Assembly (NCBI GenBank): GCA_026399435.1
Contig: JAPLQX010000019.1
Location: 1-64,000 of the forward strand
From: Rhodocyclales bacterium
GTDB taxonomy: Bacteria; Pseudomonadota; Gammaproteobacteria; Burkholderiales; Rhodocyclaceae
Length of the DNA stretch: 64,000 nucleotides
Direction of reading: 5' to 3'
The notes under the pieces were generated by a model that had not been told where the DNA came from, did no database searches, and saw nothing but the letters and a program-made list of their open reading frames with translations. Of this stretch, positions 1 to 7,882 are shown in pieces. Position numbers and translations under genes: made by a program. The first letter of the stretch is position 1; each line of letters starts with the position of its first letter.

Positions 1-2
1 TG

Positions 3-72
3 CGCTAACCCGGTGTTGCAGGGGACGCTGCGCGATAACGCCGCTCCGCGCCCCTGAACTTCAACGTCGGGC
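3..72 (+). mobile_element. attC-like imperfect palindrome (left edge of gene cassette)
   Basis: This is an imperfect inverted repeat of about 70 bp. CTAAC near position 5 and CCCGGTGTTG are mirrored by CAACGTCGGG at 62-71. CAGGGG at about 19-24 is mirrored by CCCCTG at about 50-55, around a GC-rich centre. The right end GTCGGGC (66-72) is one base from the integron core site GTTRRRY. This is the architecture of an attC recombination site, and a matching site lies beyond the next gene. The left end is cut close to the window edge, so the R'' box is not fully judged. No integrase gene is in the window. Confidence 0.5.
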
Positions 73-128
73 CGCAGTCGAAACTCTGAAACTTGCAGCA
101 ACCGATCGATAAACACATGGAGGCAAAG

Positions 129-536
129 ATGACAACCGAACTCTTCTATCTGTTATTTACCGCCATTCTCACCGGAGTGCTCTGGATTCCAGTCGTCGTA
201 GGCTACGTATTGTCTCGCGGCCCCCTTAAACCTTCCGACTACAAGGTCGCGCCAACATCACCCCTCCCTGCCTGGGTCAATCGCGCCAACCGCGCGCAGA
301 TCAACGCCGTCGAAAACTTCGCGACTTTCGCGCCGGTTGTGCTGATCGCTCATGCAGTCGGGGTGTCAACTGCCGTTACCGCGATTTCCGCTGCCGTCTA
401 TTTCTATGCGCGCGTGGCGCATGCCGTGGTACACATCACCGGATTCAGTCTTTTCAGGGCTCGTACCGTATTGTTTACGGTCGCCTGGATCGCGTTTGTC
501 ACATTCGCAATTGAGCTGCTGCGACAAACGATGTGA
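129..536 (+). CDS. MAPEG-family integral membrane protein
   Basis: The product is a 135-residue protein with about four hydrophobic segments. It opens with MTTELFYLLFTAILTGVLWI and has the conserved region NRANRAQINAVENFATFAPVV, which is the R-x-x-N-x-x-E-N core of the MAPEG (membrane-associated eicosanoid and glutathione metabolism) family. Such bacterial proteins are small inner-membrane proteins, usually without a known substrate. The start was set at 129 because GGAGG lies 5 nt upstream; ATG 117 and TTG 93 are in frame but less well placed. The gene stands alone between two attC-like palindromes, so it is probably a mobile gene cassette rather than part of a local operon. Confidence 0.8.
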   Translation: MTTELFYLLFTAILTGVLWIPVVVGYVLSRGPLKPSDYKVAPTSPLPAWVNRANRAQINAVENFATFAPVVLIAHAVGVSTAVTAISAAVYFYARVAHAVVHITGFSLFRARTVLFTVAWIAFVTFAIELLRQTM

Positions 537-560
537 GGAAGTTGGGCATCGTCCGCTGCA

Positions 561-621
561 GCCCAACACTGTGCTGCAGCCGACGTCCGCATGCGGGCGC
601 GGCTGAGTGCGACGATTGGCC
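561..621 (+). mobile_element. attC-like palindrome closing the MAPEG cassette
   Basis: The site begins 25 nt after the MAPEG stop. GCCCAAC (561-567) is a perfect RYYYAAC R'' box and complements GGGC of the left cassette edge. Nested arms follow: AGCCG with CGGCT, enclosing the palindrome CCGCATGCGG. The expected right core is degenerate (GATTGGC, 614-620). GTTGGGC at 541-547 also mirrors the R'' box and could form a shorter hairpin. The size, order of boxes and position behind a gene fit an attC site of a chromosomal integron; the poor right core suggests it may no longer recombine. Confidence 0.55.
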
Positions 622-698
622 GCACCAATTTCCATCTTGCGGAGTTCTGCCTGTTCGGTTGAAGCTGTTCTCCAGGGCTCCCCGAGCCACGCTGTATC

Positions 699-1118
699 AT
701 GACAAGCATGCCTACCAAACCCAAGCCCGAATCTCCCACGAAGGCCAAGCCGAACTCGAATGCGCCGCCGGCTCGGGCTACGCCACGCTCCAAGCCCTTC
801 ATTCGCTTCTATCACTCCGACGCGCTGCGCAAGACGACACTGTCTCTGCTCAGTACCCTCGAACAGGCGGAGGATCCCACGGCACACCGCGACGCCCTCG
901 CGAATGTCGTGGTGGAGCTGACGAGCAGCGGAATGGACTACTACTTCATGAAGCCACTCAAGTTGGCCAAGGCGGGGTTCATCGCAGAACAGTCGGCGAA
1001 CCTTGGGTTGGCAGGGGTGCAGCAAGTCATGGCGTCTGTCATCCGCAAGATCATCGGGCGCATGGGAGGCCCGCAACTCCTCTCCGTGTGCGGCTCCATC
1101 CGGCAACTTATGCTCTGA
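699..1118 (+). CDS. Conserved hypothetical protein
   Basis: The product is a 139-residue protein I do not recognise. The first 30 or so residues are rich in Pro, Lys and Ser (MTSMPTKPKPESPTKAK) and are probably disordered. From about residue 33 a helical domain follows (FIRFYHSDALRKTTLSLLST, then ALANVVVELTSSGMDYYF). It contains no signal peptide or clear transmembrane helix. ATG 708 is an alternative start three codons later. It lies downstream of the cassette palindrome and has no attC-like site behind it, so it is probably resident chromosome. Function unknown. Confidence 0.6.
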   Translation: MTSMPTKPKPESPTKAKPNSNAPPARATPRSKPFIRFYHSDALRKTTLSLLSTLEQAEDPTAHRDALANVVVELTSSGMDYYFMKPLKLAKAGFIAEQSANLGLAGVQQVMASVIRKIIGRMGGPQLLSVCGSIRQLML

Positions 1119-1265
1119 AAGCCATGGAGGCAGCTTGTTTCCAGCGCGGGCGCCTTGAATAAAGTGCGAATTGAATGCGCCAGCGTCGACTCCTGGGATC
1201 GACCCATGCCGTGAATACCAAACCGAACCCAATCCCCAATCACTGTACCTACTAAGGAAATCAAA

Positions 1266-1445
1266 ATGCGATCCCGCTCCAATCTTGGTGCCTATATCCT
1301 GATCGGCCTGGGCACATACTTTCTTTTGTCGAAATTCGGCTGGATACCGAGCCTGGGTCCCCTGATTGCGGAGTGGTGGCCCGTCATTCTCATCATCGTT
1401 GGCGTTTCGATGCTGATGAAGCGTTCCGAACACGACAAGGGCTAG
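1266..1445 (+). CDS. Small two-helix membrane protein, LiaI/LiaF-TM-like
   Basis: A 59-residue gene. The protein opens MRSRSNLGAYILIGLGTYFL, continues with FGWIPSLGPLIAEWWPVI, and ends in a second hydrophobic stretch before KRSEHDKG. Two short hydrophobic segments separated by a Trp/Pro-rich turn match the LiaI-LiaF-like transmembrane domain (DUF5668 type), found in many small envelope proteins. AAGGA sits 8-12 nt before the ATG. It ends 39 nt before the next gene on the same strand. The family assignment rests on the pattern only; the role is unknown. Confidence 0.65.
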   Translation: MRSRSNLGAYILIGLGTYFLLSKFGWIPSLGPLIAEWWPVILIIVGVSMLMKRSEHDKG

Positions 1446-1484
1446 ATTCCATCGGCACTGGAGCAAGCAAACCGCTGACCTGTC

Positions 1485-2495
1485 ATGCAAGACGAGATTG
1501 AGGCCTTCCATCAGCAAGTCAATCACGCCCGCTTCCATGGTCAGGCCGCGGGGCATTACGAGAGTTTCTTCTTGCGGGCCAATCATCCGACCCGTCCCCT
1601 GGCATTCTGGATCCGCTACACGTTTTTCAGTCCACGGGATTTTCCCGGCAATGCGGTCGGCGAGCTCTGGGCGGTTTTCTTCGATGGCGAAACCAATCGG
1701 CATGTGGTCGCCAAGCAGGAATATCCATTGGCGGGCTGCCTGTTCGATACGGCGGCATTCGGGGTCCGGGTCGGTGCGGCGACGCTCGGCCCGCACCGCC
1801 TGCAGGGGGCCGTCGAGAGCAGGGGACAGGCATTGGCCTGGGACCTGGCATTCGAGGGCGAGTCCGCGCCCATCCTGCTGCTGCCTTTCAACTTGTACCA
1901 GGGCGGTTTTCCCGCGGCGAAAAGCCTGGTGAGTCTGCCGCTGGCGCGCTTCAGCGGTGGCTTGTCGGTCAATAGCGAAGCGATCGATGTCACGGGCTGG
2001 GTGGGAAGCCAGAACCACAATTGGGGCAGCCGCCACACCGATCTGTACGCATGGGGCCAGGTGGCGGGTTTCGATACGCACCCGGAGAGTTTTCTCGAGG
2101 TGGCAACGGCGAAGTTGCGCATCGGCCCATTCTGGACGCCGCCGCTGACCCCGCTGGTGCTGCGCCACGGGAACAGGGACTACGCGCTCACCGGGTTGGT
2201 GCAGGGGCTCCGGGCGCGTGGCTCATTCGGCTACTTCCACTGGGAATTCAAATCGGAGACGGCCGAGGTCGTCATCGAGGGCGTGATATCGGCGCCGCGC
2301 CAGGCGTTTGTCGGCCTCGAGTATCGCAACCCGCCGGGAGGGGTGAAGCACTGCCTCAACAGCAAGATCGCGGCGTGCAGACTTCAGTTCCGCGACAAGC
2401 GGACCGGCAGCACCGAGATTCTGGAAACGAAAAGCCGTGCCGCATTCGAGATATTGACCAGCGATCCGAACCACGGCATCGCAATTTCAGCCTAG
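1485..2495 (+). CDS. Conserved protein, tocopherol cyclase/AttH-like beta-barrel
   Basis: The product has 336 residues, no signal peptide and alternating hydrophobic strands. The motif GWVGSQNHNWGSRHTDLYAW near residues 170-190 resembles the conserved G-x-N-H-N-W-G segment of the tocopherol cyclase-like/AttH lipocalin-fold proteins. FWIRYTFFSP near residue 43 fits the N-terminal half of that fold. Such proteins bind or modify lipophilic substrates, but many members are uncharacterised, and no quinone or carotenoid genes are next to it. The small gene at 2556 follows on the same strand after 60 nt and may be co-transcribed. The fold is an inference from pattern; the reaction is unknown. Confidence 0.55.
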   Translation: MQDEIEAFHQQVNHARFHGQAAGHYESFFLRANHPTRPLAFWIRYTFFSPRDFPGNAVGELWAVFFDGETNRHVVAKQEYPLAGCLFDTAAFGVRVGAATLGPHRLQGAVESRGQALAWDLAFEGESAPILLLPFNLYQGGFPAAKSLVSLPLARFSGGLSVNSEAIDVTGWVGSQNHNWGSRHTDLYAWGQVAGFDTHPESFLEVATAKLRIGPFWTPPLTPLVLRHGNRDYALTGLVQGLRARGSFGYFHWEFKSETAEVVIEGVISAPRQAFVGLEYRNPPGGVKHCLNSKIAACRLQFRDKRTGSTEILETKSRAAFEILTSDPNHGIAISA

Positions 2496-2555
2496 GGATT
2501 CAGCTTTGCGAAGCCCGGCGTAGAATCTTTGCTCCCGGGGTGCGGAGGAGGTGCC

Positions 2556-2831
2556 ATGAAATATCACATCGAGAAGCAGGGCAATGAAGTCGTCATCCGT
2601 TTCGAGAAACTGGGTAGCCAGGCTGAGGCGGTTATCGCCGCCATGGGCCGTTGCCGGCAAAGCGCGTGGGCCTGCCCCTCGGGCGAGTGCATGAAGATCG
2701 CCGGCATGGAGACCAGTGGCGACGGGGATGCGCTGGCGGTCAGGCTGAAGCCGCGGTCCGATTCCGAACTGAGCATCGCCGGTCTCGGCGAATGCCTCAA
2801 ATATCAGTTGCCCAGGGAAATCCAGGGCTGA
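2556..2831 (+). CDS. Conserved hypothetical protein with cysteine cluster
   Basis: The product has 91 residues and opens MKYHIEKQGNEVVIRFEKLG. A cluster of three cysteines (C33, C40, C45 in GRCRQSAWACPSGECMK) and a fourth in LGECLKYQL near the C-terminus could bind metal or form disulfides. The start was chosen for the strong GGAGGAGG about 6 nt upstream; an in-frame TTG at 2529 is less likely. There are no membrane segments. It sits directly behind the tocopherol cyclase-like gene on the same strand. I cannot assign a function. Confidence 0.6.
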   Translation: MKYHIEKQGNEVVIRFEKLGSQAEAVIAAMGRCRQSAWACPSGECMKIAGMETSGDGDALAVRLKPRSDSELSIAGLGECLKYQLPREIQG

Positions 2832-2977
2832 TTCGCGCCGGCGGGCCGCTCCCGGGAACAACTTCTGCTCGCAGGGTTGTTGTTCCAATGGCCTTATTGC
2901 AGAATAAGCGCATGAAGTAGGTTCCCTGTCGCCGCGTTGGGCACGGCGAAAAACTCACAATTTCCGGAAGACAGAGC

Positions 2978-3445
2978 ATGGCAATGGCATGGACAAGTGA
3001 CCTCGAAACGGGAATTGAGGTGATCGACAATCAGCACATGCGAATTGTCGATTACATCAACCGGCTGGAGGAAGCAATCAACCATTTGGACAGGCACTCT
3101 GTCGGGCTGGTGCTGGACGAACTGGGGGATTACTGCCTGTCGCACTTCGCCTTCGAGGAGCATCTGCAGGAGCAGGCAGGGTACAAGCTTGCAGTGGAGC
3201 ACAAGGCCACCCATGAGAACTTCGCCAAGCGCCTGGGGAGGTACCAGGAAAAGTACAAGGCGAGAGAAGATGTCGCCAAACAACTGCACAGCATGCTCAG
3301 TACCTGGCTGGTGCACCACATCAAGCGCGACGACATGGCCTATGTGCCGGAGGTGAGGGGCGGCATCGACCGCATGGGCAGCGACCGGCAGAAGGGCGAC
3401 TGGCTCACCCGCTCGGTCGCGGGCTTCTTCGGCAAGGACAGCTAG
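2978..3445 (+). CDS. Bacteriohemerythrin
   Basis: The product is a 155-residue hemerythrin-like oxygen-binding protein with all di-iron ligands visible: H20, H56 and E60 (HFAFE), H75 and H79 (HKATH), H113 and D118 (HHIKRD). It is soluble and single-domain, so it probably carries or senses O2 in the cytoplasm. Two ATGs are available (2978 and 2984); the first was used. The C-terminal 30 residues after the last ligand are polar and longer than in the minimal fold. The gene appears monocistronic, with 38 nt before the next gene on the same strand. Confidence 0.93.
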   Translation: MAMAWTSDLETGIEVIDNQHMRIVDYINRLEEAINHLDRHSVGLVLDELGDYCLSHFAFEEHLQEQAGYKLAVEHKATHENFAKRLGRYQEKYKAREDVAKQLHSMLSTWLVHHIKRDDMAYVPEVRGGIDRMGSDRQKGDWLTRSVAGFFGKDS

Positions 3446-3483
3446 GCAGGCGGCAAACCCGCAGCGGCATCGCAGGAGCATTG

Positions 3484-4350
3484 ATGGACGTTCGTGACGC
3501 TGGTTGTCTGGCATCGATCCTCGCCGCGATCCTGATCGCGTTCCTGCCACCGGCTGTTGCCCAGGCCGGCGGAGCAGCGTCCGAAGACCCGAACAGCCAG
3601 CAGGTGAACAGTGTGCTGACCGTTCCCCTTAAGGACTACAGCATTTCCGGACTGGTGACGCACAGCCCGCAGGCGAAGAATTTCAAATATGGCATCGCCC
3701 TGTTTCCCGGTTATCCCTCGATCATGAAGCTGCGCGAGGAAGCCGGGCAGCCCCGATTCGACCTGGGCGGCAACTTCCTCATTCGTTCGCGCCGCCACTG
3801 GCTGGACGAGGAAACGTTGGTCATCTCGATCGACGCGCCTTCCGACCAATGGGCCAGCTTCAGTCAGCAGTTTCGCCAGGATCCGCGCTATGGCGCGGAT
3901 GTCGCAGCACTCCTGGCGGACGCCGGACGCCGCTATTCGGTGACCGACTGGACGCTGGTCGGCACCAGCGAAGGCACGGTCAGTGCCTTCCATGTCGCGC
4001 GCATGAATCCGGGGCTGGCGCAGCGACTGATACTGACCGCCTCATTGTTCATCAGCGGCCACAACGGGCCGGGTCTGTCCGGTGTCGGCTGGGATGGACT
4101 GGCGCCGCGCCTGCTCTGGGTACACCACGAGTCCGACCCCTGTGCGTTTACGCCCTACCGGTCCGCGCGGCAGTTTGCGGAAACCAGCCGCAGCCCGCTG
4201 CTGACCGTGCGCGGCGGCGGACCTTCGAGCGGGGCGCCTTGCGAAGCCCGCACCGCCCACGGCTTTGCCGGCATCGAACGCGAGACCGTGCTGGCCATGC
4301 GTTCCTGGGTGAAGACCGGGGTGACACCCGCCGACGTCGCCAAAGAGTGA
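3484..4350 (+). CDS. Secreted alpha/beta-hydrolase-like protein
   Basis: The product has 288 residues. An N-terminal signal peptide (ILAAILIAFLPPAVAQAGG) predicts export, with cleavage near AQA. LVGTSEGTVSAFH supplies a G-x-S-x-G nucleophile elbow. HHESDPCAF and TAHGFAGIE are plausible Asp and His members of a triad. Together these point to a periplasmic alpha/beta hydrolase of unknown substrate. The TTG just before the ATG was not used. It converges on glnD, 24 nt away. The class is well supported, the substrate is not. Confidence 0.75.
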   Translation: MDVRDAGCLASILAAILIAFLPPAVAQAGGAASEDPNSQQVNSVLTVPLKDYSISGLVTHSPQAKNFKYGIALFPGYPSIMKLREEAGQPRFDLGGNFLIRSRRHWLDEETLVISIDAPSDQWASFSQQFRQDPRYGADVAALLADAGRRYSVTDWTLVGTSEGTVSAFHVARMNPGLAQRLILTASLFISGHNGPGLSGVGWDGLAPRLLWVHHESDPCAFTPYRSARQFAETSRSPLLTVRGGGPSSGAPCEARTAHGFAGIERETVLAMRSWVKTGVTPADVAKE

Positions 4351-4374
4351 GCGGCGCGCCGGTTCAGGCCGCGG

Positions 4375-6948
4375 TCAAACCTGCAGCACGGTCAGCAGGT
4401 CCTGTTCCAGCCTGACCAGTGTGGCTGTCTGCGCCAGTTCCTTGCCGCTGATGAGGAACACGTCCTCGACGCGTTCGCCGAGCGTGGCGATCTTCGCGGT
4501 GTGCAGGGTGATGCCGTGCTGGCCCAGCACGCGGGCGATGGCATACAGGAGCCCCGGCCGGTCGGCGGCGGTGATCGACATCAGATACTGGCTGCCGCGC
4601 TCGTCGGCGCGGATGTCCACTTCCGGCGTCACCGGGAAGTGGCGCACCTGCCGCGACAGGCGCCCGCTGATAGGGGCCGGCAGCGGCGGCAGCTGCTTGA
4701 GCTGTTCGGTGATGTCGTGCTCGATCAGGCCGATCATGTCGCGATACGGCTGGGTGGCGTCGAAGGCGAAGACCACGAAGCTGTCCAGCGCGTAGCCGTG
4801 GCGGGTGGTGTGGATCTTGGCGTCGACGATGCTGTAGCCGAGGCGCGCGAAAAATCCGCAGAGGCGGGCGAACAGCAAGGCCTGGTCAGGCACATAGACC
4901 ATCACCTGCAGACCTTCGCCCATCGGGTTGAGGCGCGCGCGCACCACCGGCTCCTGGCCCGCCGGTCGATGGTAGAGGGTGCGCGTATGCCAGGCGATTT
5001 CCTCGGCGGCGTGGCGCATGAAATAGCCGGTATCGAGCTGGCTCCACAATTCGAGTTCGACGTCCGGACGCAGGCCGTGGTAGCGCAGGATGCGCCGCGC
5101 TTCTTCCTGCCGTTCGGAAACGCCGGAGAGCTGCAGCACCGCGGTGCCCTTGAGGACGCCGGCGGTCATGCGGAACAGGTCTTCGAGCAGCTTGCCCTTC
5201 CATGCATTCCACACCTTCGGGCTGGTGCCGCGAATGTCGGCCACCGTCAGCAGGTAGAGCGCGGTGAGGCGACGCACGGTGCCAACCCGGCCGGCAAAAG
5301 CGAGGATGACTTCGGGATCGGCCAGATCCTGTTTTTGCGCCACCTGTGACATGGTCAGGTGCTGTTCGACGAGGAAGCCGACCAGATCGGCATCGTCACC
5401 GGTGATGCCGTGGTCGCGGCAAAAGCGCGCGGCGTCCTTCTTGCCGAGTTGGGAGTGGTCGCCGCCGCGACCCTTGGCAATGTCGTGGAACAGGGCGGCG
5501 ACGTACAGCAGCCAGCGTTTCTCGAAACCGGCCATCAGTCGGGAGCAGAACGGGTACTCGTGGGCGAACTCGGGCATGGCAAAGCGCCGCAGATTGCGCA
5601 TCACCTGCAGGATGTGCTGGTCGACGGTATAGACATGGAACAGGTCGTGCTGCATCTGGCCGACGATGTGGCCGAAAGCCGGCAGGTAGCGGCCCAGGAT
5701 GTCGTACTGGTTCATGCGCCGCAACGGGCTGATCAGGTGCTGCTGCTGGAACAGGCTGAGAAACAGCGCGCGGTTTTCCGGGTCGCGGCGGAACTTGGCG
5801 TCGATGCATCCCTGTGCACGCCACAAGGCGCGCAGGGTGCGCGGCGTCATGCCCTTCAGCTCCGAGCGCTGCATTTGCAGCAGGAAGCATTCGAGTATGG
5901 CGCGCGGATGGCGCTGGAAGACGTCTTCGTCGCGCACGTCGAGATGCTCGCGCACCATCTGGAAGTCGGCATCGATGATGATCGGCGGTCCCGATCGAGC
6001 CGGCAGCAGGCGGTCGGCCAGGATCTGCATGACCAGCGCATTGAGCTGCGTGACCAGTTTGGCATTCTGGTAGTAGCGCTGCATCAGCACTTCCGCAGCA
6101 CGTTTGGTCTCGGTCGCCACGATGCCCATGGCGGCGGCGAGTTTCTCCTGGTGATCGAACAGCAGCCTGTCCTCGCGGCGACCGGCGACCAGGTGCAACT
6201 CGATGCGCAGGTCGCGCAGCAGCGCATCGGTGTGTTCGAACTGCCGCACCTCGGGCGTCGTGATCAGCTTCGCCTGCGCCAGCGATTTCCAGTCATCGCC
6301 GATGCCGGCCGCACGCGCCACCCACTGGATCACCTGCAGGTCGCGGCGGCCGCCGGGACTTTCCTTGCAGTTGGGTTCGAGGCTGTAGGGCGTGTCGTTG
6401 AATTTGGCGTAGCGTTCGGCCTGTTCCAGTTGCTTGGCCCTGAAGAAAATCGCAGGTTCCAGCGCGGCCTTGTAGCTCTGCTCGAATTCATCGTAGAGCG
6501 CGCGCGCACCGGCCAGGTAGCGGGCCTCGAGCAGCGAGGTCTTGACCGTGATGTCGCGTTCGGCCTGTTCCAGGCAATGGCCGATGCTGCGCACGCTGTG
6601 GCCGATGTCGAGGCCGATGTCCCACAGCAGTCCGATCAGTTGCTCGAGCTGCGGCGCCGTACTCGATTCATGGGCCGCGCTGTCGTCGTCCGGCAACAGG
6701 ATCAGCAGGTCAATATCGGAGCCGGGGTAGAGTTCGCCGCGCCCGTAGCCGCCAACCGCCGCCAGCGCGCAGTTCCCGGGCATGTCGAGCGCGGTCCAGA
6801 CTTCCTGCAGCACGCTGTCCACCAGGGCCGCGCGCCCGCCAAGCAGGGCCGGGCCATTCCTCTTTTCCCGCCAGGCAGCGGTTAGTGCCTGCTGTCCGGT
6901 GCTCAGGCGCTCCCGCGCGGCGGTCGCCAGATTGCGCAGTTCGCTCAT
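4375..6948 (-). CDS. glnD: [Protein-PII] uridylyltransferase / uridylyl-removing enzyme
   Basis: The 857-residue bifunctional nitrogen sensor adds UMP to and removes it from PII proteins in response to glutamine. Domains in order: nucleotidyltransferase with GGYGRGELYPGSDIDLLIL near residues 66-84; the PII-UTase linker; an HD hydrolase with FHDIAKGRGGDHS near residue 486; two C-terminal ACT glutamine-sensing domains at about 680-730 (VMVYVPDQALLFARLCGFF) and 786-835 (ITAADRPGLLYAIARVL). The length is typical of the family and all catalytic motifs are present. It lies 22 nt behind map on the same strand and is probably co-transcribed with it. Confidence 0.97.
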   Translation of the reverse strand: MSELRNLATAARERLSTGQQALTAAWREKRNGPALLGGRAALVDSVLQEVWTALDMPGNCALAAVGGYGRGELYPGSDIDLLILLPDDDSAAHESSTAPQLEQLIGLLWDIGLDIGHSVRSIGHCLEQAERDITVKTSLLEARYLAGARALYDEFEQSYKAALEPAIFFRAKQLEQAERYAKFNDTPYSLEPNCKESPGGRRDLQVIQWVARAAGIGDDWKSLAQAKLITTPEVRQFEHTDALLRDLRIELHLVAGRREDRLLFDHQEKLAAAMGIVATETKRAAEVLMQRYYQNAKLVTQLNALVMQILADRLLPARSGPPIIIDADFQMVREHLDVRDEDVFQRHPRAILECFLLQMQRSELKGMTPRTLRALWRAQGCIDAKFRRDPENRALFLSLFQQQHLISPLRRMNQYDILGRYLPAFGHIVGQMQHDLFHVYTVDQHILQVMRNLRRFAMPEFAHEYPFCSRLMAGFEKRWLLYVAALFHDIAKGRGGDHSQLGKKDAARFCRDHGITGDDADLVGFLVEQHLTMSQVAQKQDLADPEVILAFAGRVGTVRRLTALYLLTVADIRGTSPKVWNAWKGKLLEDLFRMTAGVLKGTAVLQLSGVSERQEEARRILRYHGLRPDVELELWSQLDTGYFMRHAAEEIAWHTRTLYHRPAGQEPVVRARLNPMGEGLQVMVYVPDQALLFARLCGFFARLGYSIVDAKIHTTRHGYALDSFVVFAFDATQPYRDMIGLIEHDITEQLKQLPPLPAPISGRLSRQVRHFPVTPEVDIRADERGSQYLMSITAADRPGLLYAIARVLGQHGITLHTAKIATLGERVEDVFLISGKELAQTATLVRLEQDLLTVLQV

Positions 6949-6970
6949 GCTGCTACCTTCAGCGGCCCGC

Positions 6971-7780
6971 TCAGGGATGGATCCGGATGTGGGGCGGGCA
7001 GGGTGGTGCGCCGGCGGACATGGTCATCACCTCGACGCCGGTTTCGGTAACGCAGACGGTGTGCTCGAACTGTGCGGAAAGGCTGCGATCCTTGGTGACG
7101 ATGGTCCAGCCGTCCGGCAGCTCCGAAATCGCCGCCTTGCCGGCATTGATCATCGGTTCGATGGTGAATACCATGCCCGGCACCAGCAAGGGGCCATCCG
7201 TTGCCTTGCCGTAGTGGAGTACCTGCGGTTCTTCATGGAAGTTGCGCCCGATGCCGTGGCCGCAGAACTCGCGCACCACGGAAAACCCCGCGCCTTCCGC
7301 ATGCTTCTGGATCGCCGCGCCGACCGCGCCGAGATGTACCCCCGGCCTGACTTGCGCGATGCCTACCCACATGCATTCGTGCGTCATCGACACGAGTCGT
7401 TTGGCGAGGATCGACGCCTCGCCGACGCAGAAGGTGCGGCTGGTATCGCCGTGCCAGCCGTCCTTGATGTTAGTGATGTCGAGATTGACGATATCGCCTT
7501 TTTTCAGCGCGCGGTCATTGGGGACACCGTGACAGACTTGATGGTTGACCGATGCGCAGATCGACTTGGGATAGGGCGCGTAGCCCGGCGGCGCGTAGTC
7601 GAGCGGGGCCGGAATGCAGCCCTGAACATTGACCGTGTAGTCATGACAGATGCGGTCGAGTTCCGCGGTGGTGACGCCCGGTTTGACGAAGGGCTCGATG
7701 TAGTCGAGGACTTCGCCCGCGAGGTGACAGACGACCCGCATCGCGGCGATGTCTTGGGCGGTTTTTATTGAAATGGCCAT
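6971..7780 (-). CDS. map: Methionine aminopeptidase, type I
   Basis: The 269-residue enzyme removes the initiator methionine from nascent proteins. Visible family blocks are VNLDITNIKDGWHGDTSRTF (metal Asp pair), GHGIGRNFHEEPQVLHYG (metal His) and TIEPMIN (metal Glu). It lacks the N-terminal zinc-finger extension of eukaryotic enzymes, as expected for type Ia. In many proteobacteria map stands next to and divergent from rpsB; here the cyclase-like gene and a promoter region intervene, but the neighbourhood is kept. It is followed 22 nt later by glnD. Confidence 0.97.
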   Translation of the reverse strand: MAISIKTAQDIAAMRVVCHLAGEVLDYIEPFVKPGVTTAELDRICHDYTVNVQGCIPAPLDYAPPGYAPYPKSICASVNHQVCHGVPNDRALKKGDIVNLDITNIKDGWHGDTSRTFCVGEASILAKRLVSMTHECMWVGIAQVRPGVHLGAVGAAIQKHAEGAGFSVVREFCGHGIGRNFHEEPQVLHYGKATDGPLLVPGMVFTIEPMINAGKAAISELPDGWTIVTKDRSLSAQFEHTVCVTETGVEVMTMSAGAPPCPPHIRIHP

Positions 7781-7882
7781 GAATGCAGGACTCGATTGGG
7801 AACCTGCATTTTACCTGCACGCCGCCTGCGGCGGGCGTTGATGGCCGGATTCCGGCGCGACGGGGCAAGCGTCGCCGCTGCT

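Noticed and set aside
541-567. GTTGGGC/GCCCAAC hairpin as the real cassette boundary
   Set aside because: The box order is reversed for an attC site and the arm spacing (13 nt loop) is too short; the longer palindrome from 561 fits better. The hairpin may be incidental.
366-2168. A 600-codon open frame on the minus strand
   Set aside because: It lies antisense to the MAPEG, hypothetical and tocopherol cyclase-like genes, its protein has low-complexity Arg/His/Gln composition and no recognisable motif. It is a high-GC shadow.
4501-6885. Long plus-strand open frames (282 and 508 codons)
   Set aside because: They mirror glnD, which has all its catalytic motifs on the minus strand.
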